Below, in pieces: positions 9,037 through 16,312 of a stretch of 64,000 nt of DNA. Source of the stretch: an uncultured Oscillospiraceae bacterium (GTDB lineage: Bacteria > Bacillota > Clostridia > Oscillospirales > Oscillospiraceae). The stretch is from positions 1 through 64,000 of the forward strand of contig CANRFN010000018.1 of the NCBI GenBank assembly GCA_947629915.1. Reading direction: 5' to 3'. The first letter of the stretch is position 1, and each line of letters starts with the position of its first letter. The translations under genes and the position numbers were made by a program. The notes under the pieces are model-generated. The model was not told where the DNA came from. It made no database searches and saw only the letters and a program-made list of their open reading frames with translations.

Positions 9037-9633
9037 ATGCCCGCTGTACCAGGTTTTACCCACCTCACCCTGGAAGATCGGATTGCCATCCAGAAAGGCA
9101 TCGAAGCAGGCAGCAGAAAAACAGCAATCGCGGCCTCCCTCGGGAAGGACAAGTCCACGATCTCCAAAGAGATCAAGGCGCACCGCTTCGCACTGCGCAC
9201 CGCGGCACTTCCCCTGCAGTGCAGACACTATCCCAATTGCCCCTATAAACACAAGTGCAGCGAAAACTGTCGCGGCTACGTCCTCTTCTCCTGCACACGC
9301 CGGGACCGCAGTCCCGGAGCCTGCAACGGCTGCGAGGGGCGCAGCAAGTGCCCGTTTGACCAGTTTGAATACAGCGCAGTTCGCGCCCAGGCGGAGTATG
9401 ATCGACTGCTCATCCAATCCCGAACCGGCGCAAACCTTAAGCCAGAGAGGGCACGCAGACTTGCCGAGATCATAGGGCCGCTGCTCAGAGAGGGAACATC
9501 CCCTGCCACGATCTGCAGCATGCATCCAGAGCTTGGGCTCTCCGTCTCCACTCTGTACCACTACCTTCACGGCGGCGTTCTGACACCATACGACCCGGGC
9601 CTCAAGGTATTTGAGCGCCACGCATCACATTGA
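9037..9633 (+). pseudogene. IS30-family transposase N-terminal fragment
   Basis: A 198-aa open frame matching only the DNA-binding half of an IS30 transposase. It has the helix-turn-helix core HLTLEDRIAIQKGI and GKDKSTISKEIKAHR, then the cysteine-rich segment typical of Firmicutes members (about residues 65-108), then a second helical domain ending in TLYHYLHGGVLTPYD. Usual family length is about 330-380 aa, and the DDE catalytic domain is missing altogether. A ribosome binding site (AGGCAGG) remains and the frame has no internal stops. It could be a remnant or a retained DNA-binding protein. I see no terminal inverted repeats around it. Confidence 0.75.
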
Positions 9634-9655
9634 CAGCAGAAATGCCAAAACCAAT

Positions 9656-9701
9656 GCAGCCCCTCTGGCCCGCACAGGCGGGCCAGAGGGGCTGCTTCGT
9701 T
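9656..9701 (+). terminator. Strong intrinsic terminator
   Basis: An 18-base perfect stem (GCAGCCCCTCTGGCCCGC and its complement, loop ACAG or similar, 9656-9695) is followed by TTCGTTT. It isolates the IS30 remnant from the transporter operon. Confidence 0.8.
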
Positions 9702-9735
9702 TGGCAGTGACGCCACCCGGACTCGGTCTTTGAAC

Positions 9736-9790
9736 CTTACAGAACTGTAAGCAAAACGGTGCGCCAAACCCAGGATTTCTCTGCTATACT
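9736..9790 (+). promoter_or_regulatory. BceR-box-like dyad and activator-type promoter
   Basis: The 16-base perfect inverted repeat CTTACAG-AA-CTGTAAG (9736-9751) contains TTACA-N4-TGTAA, which matches the TNACA-N4-TGTAA box known for BceR-type regulators. A -10 TATACT lies at 9785-9790, but nothing resembling a -35 sits 16-18 bases before it, as expected for activator-dependent promoters. The likely ligand is the response regulator encoded at 13291. Confidence 0.65.
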
Positions 9791-9815
9791 GGACGAAGAG
9801 AAGGGGGTGCACCGT

Positions 9816-12545
9816 GTGAACCGAGAGCTCTTTGATCTGACCGTCCAGGGCCTGATGCGGAAAAGGCGCAGCAGCCTGGTACTGTTTTTGGTGCTGTTTC
9901 TGTCCTTTGCCTTCGCCATCGTCACGCTGAATGTGACGGGGAGCATCCAGGCCACCAACGAGGAATACCTGAAGGACACCTACGGCGTCTGGTACGCCGC
10001 CATTCCCGCCGGGACGGACGCCGATGAGGACTGGCTGCGGGAACAGGAGTGGCTGGACGGGTTGGGCATCTGCCGGAGCTACGGGGAGATCGCCGCCGTC
10101 TCCAGCGGGAGCCGGAGCATCGGCACCACAGATGAGGCGTTTCTGGAGATGGGGCGGATCGGCCTCCAGGCCGGCCGGCTCCCGGAGAAGGCCGGAGAGA
10201 TCGCCATGGAGGCAGACCTGCTGAGCGCTCTGGGATACGACTACACCTTGGGCCAGGCGTTGACCGTCACCGTCTCTGTCCCCGCGCAGGGACACATGGG
10301 CACAGATGGCACGGGCAGCCAGACGGCCCAGAGCTTTCCAGTCCCGGTGGAGCGGACCTATACGCTGGTGGGCGTGCTGCGGGAGTATTCAGACCTCTGG
10401 GTGCGCAGCCACAACGCCAGCGGTCTCCCCCTGAACAGCGCCATCCTCCTCCCGGCCGATGCAGAGGCCCTGCGGCAGGCCGCCAGAGACCGCATTCCGG
10501 ACCTGCTGGAGGATGAGGCCGCGGACACACTGGATCTGGCGCCCATCGTGCCGCAGTACCATCTCACCGTCCTGCCCGGTACGGAGGCGCAGGCCCGGGA
10601 GGAGCTCACCGCCTACCTGTCTGGCAACCAGCGCACCGCTTCCGCAGACCGCGCCCCCTGTATCAATGCCCTGGTCTACAGCGGTGGGGAGACATCGGGG
10701 CAGCGCTACAACACCTTTTACGCCGGTTTGATCCTTGCCATTACCGTGCTGGCGGTGATCTGCATCTACGCCGTTCTGCTCCAGGACGAGGCCCGGCATC
10801 TCGCCACCTTCCGCTCCATCGGCATCACGAAACGGCAGCTGTGCCTGATGCTGCTGTATGAGACCTTGTGCCTGGGTGTCCCCGCCCTGCTCTTGGGGAT
10901 GGCGGGAGGCTTCGCCGGCACCTGGCTGGTGCTTCGGCTGGCGGTCTACTCCGGCTCGGCCCCCATCCGCGTGGTGTTTCCGGCTAGGGCCTTAGTCGCG
11001 GCTGCGGCGCTGTGGCTTCTGGGCATTCTCGCGGCGCGGCTGGCTGTGTTTCTGGCAGCCTTGCGGACGCCCCTCATCGGGCGGCTGCACATACCCCGGC
11101 GGCAGGCCCGGCGAAATCATCTCTTGCGGCAGGCCCTGATCATCGTCTTGGCCGGCCTTTTGAGCGCGGCGGTGATCTTCACCGCGCTGGAAGCCCTCGC
11201 CCCGCACTCCATGATGGACACCTGGGACAGCTACCCGGACTACACGGTGTCCGGTACCCCCGAGGACATTCAGAAAGCCGGTTTCCGAGAGGAACTTACG
11301 CAGGCCGCCGATACCATTCGGCAGATTCCCGGGGTACAACACGCCTGGGTGTACGGAGAGCTTGAGATGGAGCTTACCTTTGACGGCATGGAACGTGTAG
11401 ATCTGGCCCGGGACTATCAGGGCGGAAGGAAGGGCATGACCTGGGCCTTTCCACACCCGAAGGGGACGCTGGTAACCCACCTCCTGGTGATCCGGCGGGG
11501 AGACTGGACGGGCACCATAGACTTTGCAGCCGCCGGTGTGGACGGGGATCGCTTTGACGCGGGAGAGGTGGTGCTGATGAGCTTTCCCGTGACCCGCAGC
11601 GGAGACGGATTCCTTGTGAGTGCGCGGCAGACCGCCAAACTCTACGACAACTCCGGCATTTCGCCAGGCGATACAATCCATCTGTCTCTGGCCCGCGCCG
11701 GCGCGGAGACCGATGCGGAGGTGGACGGGATCCAGCGGATGACGCCGGACATGCCCAATCGGATGCTGTCCTCCATGGTCTCCCCCTACACCGTGATCTG
11801 CTCCCAGGCGTTCTTCGAGAAGCTGGAGGACCAGCTGGCGCCCGGTGAGACGTTTGCGAAATACTACCGCACCGATGAGGCCGGCCGCATCTATTTCAAC
11901 GATGATGGCCCCTATGGCTACGAGCGGGTCTATGTGGATGCAGATCGAAACGCGGACTACCTCTCCACCGATGCGGTGTTGGCGGAGCTCTGCGCCCGGG
12001 AGGGCTTCCGCCTCTCCAACGACCGGGAGGAATACCATGCCCACGCCCAGGAATATCTGCAGAGGCTGATCCTGCTCTTCACCGGAGGCGGCTGTGCCGT
12101 GTTGGTGCTGCTGCTGATCCTGTGGAACTCCCTGACGATGGAGGCGGAACAGAGGCGGCATGCCTGCGGCATCCTGCAGGCCATCGGCCTGTCCCGGCGG
12201 CAGCTGGGGTTGCGGCAGACGGGAATCGCACTGGGCCGGGGCCTTCTGGCGGCGGCGCTGGGCTGGCTCAGCTGGCTGGGCACGGCGGCGTACAGCGCGG
12301 CCGCAAGGCACGGCGAGATCCTGCTGCAGTACGCGGACACACCGGAGGACTGGCCCAATGGCGTGCCGTCTATGTGGGAGATGGTCCAGGAGGACGTGCT
12401 CCGTGTGCTGACGGTCTATGGTCACCCCGCTCTAATCCCCCTGCTGAGCGCAGGTATTGTGGCGGCGGTGCTGGTGCTGTCCTGGCTGGCCCAGCGGCGG
12501 CTGTTCCGGGACGATCTGATGGTCAAGCTGCGGGATGAACACTGA
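9816..12545 (+). CDS. ABC transporter permease (FtsX/MacB type)
   Basis: A 909-aa permease starting at GTG 9816 with AAGGGGG 9 bases upstream. An N-terminal membrane segment (LVLFLVLFLSFAFAIVTL) is followed by an extracytoplasmic region and a first FtsX-like membrane block (FYAGLILAITVLAVICIYAV, then LGVPALLLGMAGGFAGTWL). A second large extracytoplasmic region and a C-terminal FtsX block come last. It belongs with the ATPase, regulator and kinase that follow. Such modules sense and resist cell-wall-active peptides or export small molecules. It is longer than BceB (about 650 aa), so it is a related type rather than a clear orthologue. Confidence 0.85.
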   Translation: MNRELFDLTVQGLMRKRRSSLVLFLVLFLSFAFAIVTLNVTGSIQATNEEYLKDTYGVWYAAIPAGTDADEDWLREQEWLDGLGICRSYGEIAAVSSGSRSIGTTDEAFLEMGRIGLQAGRLPEKAGEIAMEADLLSALGYDYTLGQALTVTVSVPAQGHMGTDGTGSQTAQSFPVPVERTYTLVGVLREYSDLWVRSHNASGLPLNSAILLPADAEALRQAARDRIPDLLEDEAADTLDLAPIVPQYHLTVLPGTEAQAREELTAYLSGNQRTASADRAPCINALVYSGGETSGQRYNTFYAGLILAITVLAVICIYAVLLQDEARHLATFRSIGITKRQLCLMLLYETLCLGVPALLLGMAGGFAGTWLVLRLAVYSGSAPIRVVFPARALVAAAALWLLGILAARLAVFLAALRTPLIGRLHIPRRQARRNHLLRQALIIVLAGLLSAAVIFTALEALAPHSMMDTWDSYPDYTVSGTPEDIQKAGFREELTQAADTIRQIPGVQHAWVYGELEMELTFDGMERVDLARDYQGGRKGMTWAFPHPKGTLVTHLLVIRRGDWTGTIDFAAAGVDGDRFDAGEVVLMSFPVTRSGDGFLVSARQTAKLYDNSGISPGDTIHLSLARAGAETDAEVDGIQRMTPDMPNRMLSSMVSPYTVICSQAFFEKLEDQLAPGETFAKYYRTDEAGRIYFNDDGPYGYERVYVDADRNADYLSTDAVLAELCAREGFRLSNDREEYHAHAQEYLQRLILLFTGGGCAVLVLLLILWNSLTMEAEQRRHACGILQAIGLSRRQLGLRQTGIALGRGLLAAALGWLSWLGTAAYSAAARHGEILLQYADTPEDWPNGVPSMWEMVQEDVLRVLTVYGHPALIPLLSAGIVAAVLVLSWLAQRRLFRDDLMVKLRDEH

Positions 12546-12558
12546 GGAGGGCCTGGAT

Positions 12559-13224
12559 ATGGAGATCATTCTGTCCGCGAAAGACATCTACAAGACGTAC
12601 AAAACCGCCTCCGGGGAGGTCCACGCCCTCAACGGCGTAAGTGTCGATTTTGAAAAGGGCCTGTTCTACGCCGTCATCGGGCGCAGCGGGTCCGGCAAGT
12701 CCACTCTGCTCCACATCCTCAGCGGGCTGGACCGGCCCACCAGCGGCACCGTCACCGTGGCGGGAACGGACCTCAGTGCCTATTCCGATGAGAAGATGGC
12801 CATCTTTCGCCGGCGGCACATGGGCTTCGTGTTCCAGCAGTTCAATCTGCTGGACGAGTACAATGTGCTCACCAACATCACCATGCCGCTGAAACTGGAC
12901 GGCCGGAGGGCGGATCCCCGGTTCCTGCAGGAGGTGACGGAGCAGCTGGGATTGGCAGGCAAGCTGAAAAAGTACCCCTCGGAGCTGTCCGGCGGGGAGC
13001 AGCAGCGGTGCGCCATCGCCCGGTCTGTGCTGGCCAAGCCCCATCTGATCTTTGCCGATGAGCCCACCGGCAACCTGGACAAACGGGTGGGAGAGGAGAC
13101 CATGGGGCTGCTCCGGGACACCGGCCGGCGGTATGGCCAGACGCTGATCGTTGTGACCCACGATCTGGACATCGCCCGCAAGGCCGATCAGGTCATCCAC
13201 ATCGAGGATGGAAAGATCGTCTGA
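12559..13224 (+). CDS. ABC transporter ATP-binding protein
   Basis: A 221-aa ATPase. The ATG at 12559 is preferred because GAGGAGGG lies 7-8 bases upstream; an earlier ATG would overlap the permease stop. It has Walker A GRSGSGKST, Q-loop FQQFNLL, signature LSGGEQQRC, Walker B LIFADEPTGNLD and the H-loop VTHD. It belongs to the LolD/MacB/BceA group that powers FtsX-type permeases. It sits 13 bases after the permease gene. Confidence 0.93.
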   Translation: MEIILSAKDIYKTYKTASGEVHALNGVSVDFEKGLFYAVIGRSGSGKSTLLHILSGLDRPTSGTVTVAGTDLSAYSDEKMAIFRRRHMGFVFQQFNLLDEYNVLTNITMPLKLDGRRADPRFLQEVTEQLGLAGKLKKYPSELSGGEQQRCAIARSVLAKPHLIFADEPTGNLDKRVGEETMGLLRDTGRRYGQTLIVVTHDLDIARKADQVIHIEDGKIV

Positions 13225-13290
13225 ATTCTACTATACTGGCGCTGGCACAAGACCGACCATGCCGGTTCCAGAGGGTTCGAGGTGTATGAC

Positions 13291-13980
13291 ATGAGGCAAG
13301 CACACATTCTGGTGGTGGAGGATGACAGGGGCGTGGCCGAGGGCCTGCGGGACATCTTTACCCACCAAGGCTATCAGGTCTCCCTGGCGGAAAACAGCCG
13401 GGAAGCCATGGCGGCAATTTATACGGGGGACATCGACCTGGCGGTGCTGGACGTCTCTCTGGGGGCAGACAGTGGCTACGACCTCTGCCTGGAGATCCGG
13501 CAGTTCTCCGCCCTGCCCATCCTGTTTCTCACCGCCCGCAGCAGCGAACTGGAACTGATCCGGGGCTTTCGGTCCGGCGGGGACGACTATCTCACCAAGC
13601 CCTTTCGCATGCAAGAACTTCTAGTGCGGGTGGAGGCCCTGCTCCGGCGCTCCTCCCGCCAGACGGAGGGAATCTTACGCACCGGGGCGCTGGAGCTGGT
13701 TTCAACGAAGTATCTGATGAAACGGGACGGCGTGGTGATCAGCCTGTCCGGGGTGGAGTGGCGTCTGGTCTCCTGTCTGGCCGAGCGCTGGCCCCAGGCG
13801 GTGACCCGGGATGATCTGCTCTTTCACGTCTGGGACCGGGACGCCAGCTTTGTGGAGGACAACACCCTGAACGTGAACGTCAGCCGGCTGCGGGAGAAGC
13901 TGGGAAACTGGAATGGCCAGCCCTATATCGAGACGGTGCGGGGGATCGGATACCGCTGGGCCGTCCCCGTGGAGCGGTGA
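13291..13980 (+). CDS. OmpR-family response regulator
   Basis: A 229-aa regulator. The receiver domain has the acidic pocket VVEDD, phosphoacceptor Asp in LAVLDVSLG and conserved Lys in LTKPF. The C-terminal winged helix ends VRGIGYRW. ATG 13291 has GAGGTG 7 bases upstream; a GTG 9 bases earlier is a weaker alternative. It probably binds the dyad at 9736 to activate the operon. Its TGA is followed in the same reading frame, one codon later, by the kinase ATG. Confidence 0.92.
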   Translation: MRQAHILVVEDDRGVAEGLRDIFTHQGYQVSLAENSREAMAAIYTGDIDLAVLDVSLGADSGYDLCLEIRQFSALPILFLTARSSELELIRGFRSGGDDYLTKPFRMQELLVRVEALLRRSSRQTEGILRTGALELVSTKYLMKRDGVVISLSGVEWRLVSCLAERWPQAVTRDDLLFHVWDRDASFVEDNTLNVNVSRLREKLGNWNGQPYIETVRGIGYRWAVPVER

Positions 13981-13983
13981 GCC

Positions 13984-14910
13984 ATGGGCGCGGTGTGGAT
14001 GGCGCTGACCCTTCTGGGGCCGGCGGGCTGCGGGGTGCTGCTCCGGCACCTGCGGCGGCAAAAGCGGGAGATGGCGCGGCTCACGGAGCAGATCGAACAC
14101 TTCCTCCTCTACCCCCGCGATGCGCCGGCGGAGTCTCTTGCCGAGGGGGAGGCGGCCAATCTGTACAACCAGATCTCCCGGCTGGAGCAGGCGCTGCTTT
14201 TGCAGGAGGCGACCGCGGCACGGCGTGAGAATCAGATGGTCCGCTTCACGGAGAACATCGCCCACCAGATGAAGAACTCCCTGACCGCCCTGCAAATCCA
14301 GCTGGACATGCTGGAGCTCCAGACGGGCGAGGCGGAGCGGGAGACGCTGCAAAAGAGCCAATGCTGCATGGACCGGCTCACCAATGAGGTAGACAGGATT
14401 TTGCAATCCAGCCAGCTGGCCGAGGGAGAGATCGCCATGCGCTTCGAGCCGCTGGATCTGCGCCGGGAGCTGGATACCTGCCGGGAGCGGCTGGCCCCGA
14501 TCACCACCGCACGGGGCGTGGAAATCCGCATCACCGGCCCGGAAGGCCTCTCCCTGCCCGCCGATCCGTTCTGGCTGCCCCAGGCACTGGAAAACGTGTT
14601 GAAAAACGCCGCAGAGCACACCGCGTCTGGCTCCTGCGTCACGGTTACCCTGGCCGATATGGGGCAGAACATCCGCATCCTGGTAGAGGACGAGGGACCG
14701 GGCATTCCCCTGGAGGATCTGGCGGCGCTGTTTCAGCGGTTTCACCGGGGCAAGACCGCCAAGGCCGGTTATGGGATCGGGCTGTCCATGGCAAAAGACG
14801 TGATTACCGCCCACCACGGGATCATCACTGCCCGGAACCGGGAACGGGTTGGTGCGGTGTTCGAGATCGTCCTGCCCGTGATGGACGGGGCGAGGGCGTA
14901 TCCAGGTTGA
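13984..14910 (+). CDS. Histidine kinase with a minimal membrane anchor
   Basis: A 308-aa kinase. Only one hydrophobic segment is visible (residues 3-20), with no extracytoplasmic sensor. It then has a coiled linker, the phospho-acceptor H94 in IAHQMKNSLTAL, N box LENVLKNAAEHT, G1 VEDEGPGIP and G2 GYGIGLSMAK. BceS-type intramembrane kinases have two short helices and rely on the transporter for sensing; this one is even more reduced. It is translationally coupled to the regulator (stop, one codon, start). Confidence 0.9.
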   Translation: MGAVWMALTLLGPAGCGVLLRHLRRQKREMARLTEQIEHFLLYPRDAPAESLAEGEAANLYNQISRLEQALLLQEATAARRENQMVRFTENIAHQMKNSLTALQIQLDMLELQTGEAERETLQKSQCCMDRLTNEVDRILQSSQLAEGEIAMRFEPLDLRRELDTCRERLAPITTARGVEIRITGPEGLSLPADPFWLPQALENVLKNAAEHTASGSCVTVTLADMGQNIRILVEDEGPGIPLEDLAALFQRFHRGKTAKAGYGIGLSMAKDVITAHHGIITARNRERVGAVFEIVLPVMDGARAYPG

Positions 14911-14913
14911 GAC

Positions 14914-14957
14914 AACCGATCCCCAGCCCGGGCATACCCCGGGCTGGGGATCGGTTT
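14914..14957. terminator. Bidirectional terminator between convergent genes
   Basis: A long GC-rich stem (AACCGATCCCCAGCCCGGG with its complement, loop about 4 bases) separates the kinase from the convergent AAA15 gene. The T-rich side (GGTTTCTATCTTT) favours termination of the plus-strand operon. Confidence 0.8.
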
Positions 14958-14974
14958 CTATCTTTGCAGAGGGC

Positions 14975-16204
14975 TCAGACCCAGTCCCAGTCATTCTCCT
15001 CTTGATACCAGATGCTATCCAGCATCTCCGAAAAGGCATACCCTGGAAGCAGGCTGCACGCACCCATCCTGTACTGCTCCGCGAAGTTGTCTGTCTCCTG
15101 AATTTTCTTGCACTCCAGCAGGGATCTCAGACAGGATGTGTGCTCCTTGCGGTCCATCTCGGTGAACCAGATCTGGTCTTTTCTCCACAGCTGATCTTTT
15201 CCCCACCGATCCATCCCCAGCAGCGCAGTGCTGCGGGCGGTAAAGATCAGCTGTGCCCGCTTGTCCGGGATACAGCGCAGGAACCCGAAGACCATGCTGG
15301 TGGCAACGGTCTCGAAGAGGCCTGCATCCAGATCATCGATCAACAGCACTCTCCCGTTCTGGACGGCATCGGCGAGCATGCACGCCAAGGTGACCAGCTT
15401 CCGGACGCCGAAAGTCTCCTCCATGAAAAGATCGGTGGAATAGGCATCGTCATAGAAGGCCCGGGCTGAGGAGATGCCGGCATCCGGCGTTTGCCGCACC
15501 TGAATGTCCTGGATCCCGGTGTCCAGCCCATTCAGCAGATCGCGGGCCCCCTCCCGCAGGCGTTCCTCTGCGGCGATCCGCACAAGATACTCCCGCAGCA
15601 GCCGATCCTGATTCTGAGCCGTGAGAAGGATCAGCTCATCGGTGAAGAAGCGGTATACCGCCTCTCCGTAGGGATTGGTCCAGAGGCTTCCCGCATAGGA
15701 CAGCAGCAGCTGGTTCTCCTGCAGCATTGCACCGCACCTGCTGAACACCCCGGTGAAGCCCTTTCCCTCCGTAATGGTATGGCCGGCACGACTGAAGACA
15801 ACCGTCCGCCTGTTCTTGGGATAGCAGTACAGTTCCTCTTCCGCCACAGCATTTCCCTGGATGATAAACCGATAGACATACTGTACCTCGTTCTCCTCAA
15901 TTTTGATCTCGTAGCCGCTGGCATCGCCGGATCTCGCGAGAGAATGGGGCACATGCAGGATCCTCTCACCCGGCCCCAGGCGGTTGCTTCCCAGGACAAA
16001 GTCCCTCACAAAGGTGAATGCATCCACCAGGTTGGATTTTCCGGATCCGTTTGGCCCGATAATCACAGCGGCCCGCAGGTACTGATGTTTATACAGCGGA
16101 ATCAGCGTATCCTTGCGGACTGTCTGCTTTTTTGAGGCCATCATGGAGAATTCAGCCCAGTACCGATAAGAGCGGTGGTTGGCAAAAGCGAATTCCAGGA
16201 GCAT
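14975..16204 (-). CDS. AAA15-family ATPase (COG1106-like)
   Basis: A 409-aa ATPase of the SMC/ABC-like AAA15 group. The start at 16204 gives MLLEFAFANHRSY, the usual family N-terminus; an ATG 9 bases earlier is possible. Walker A GPNGSGKS lies at residues 50-57, and the late Walker B VLLIDDLDAGLFE is followed by a switch-like region (FTARSTALL). Family members often appear in phage-defence or toxin-like loci, commonly beside a RloB-type nuclease. No such partner is visible here: the gene stands alone between two hairpins. Defence is therefore a hypothesis. Confidence 0.8.
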   Translation of the reverse strand: MLLEFAFANHRSYRYWAEFSMMASKKQTVRKDTLIPLYKHQYLRAAVIIGPNGSGKSNLVDAFTFVRDFVLGSNRLGPGERILHVPHSLARSGDASGYEIKIEENEVQYVYRFIIQGNAVAEEELYCYPKNRRTVVFSRAGHTITEGKGFTGVFSRCGAMLQENQLLLSYAGSLWTNPYGEAVYRFFTDELILLTAQNQDRLLREYLVRIAAEERLREGARDLLNGLDTGIQDIQVRQTPDAGISSARAFYDDAYSTDLFMEETFGVRKLVTLACMLADAVQNGRVLLIDDLDAGLFETVATSMVFGFLRCIPDKRAQLIFTARSTALLGMDRWGKDQLWRKDQIWFTEMDRKEHTSCLRSLLECKKIQETDNFAEQYRMGACSLLPGYAFSEMLDSIWYQEENDWDWV

Positions 16205-16273
16205 GGAAACCATCTCTTTCTCAGCCGTGCGCCTTTGCAGCAAACGGCTCTTTCAAAGTTCATGATGTTGTAC

Positions 16274-16308
16274 AGCCCCAGTCTCCGGTATCACCGGAGA
16301 CTGGGGCT
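16274..16308. terminator. Terminator hairpin downstream of yfhO
   Basis: A 15-base perfect stem (AGCCCCAGTCTCCGG and complement) with a 5-base loop lies 4 bases beyond the yfhO stop, on the minus-strand downstream side. The minus-strand T-tract is poor, so efficiency is uncertain. Confidence 0.65.
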
Positions 16309-16312
16309 CACA

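Noticed and set aside
16274-16308. Hairpin as a riboswitch for the AAA15 gene
   Set aside because: It is a simple perfect stem-loop 66 bases upstream with no conserved aptamer elements; a terminator for yfhO explains it.
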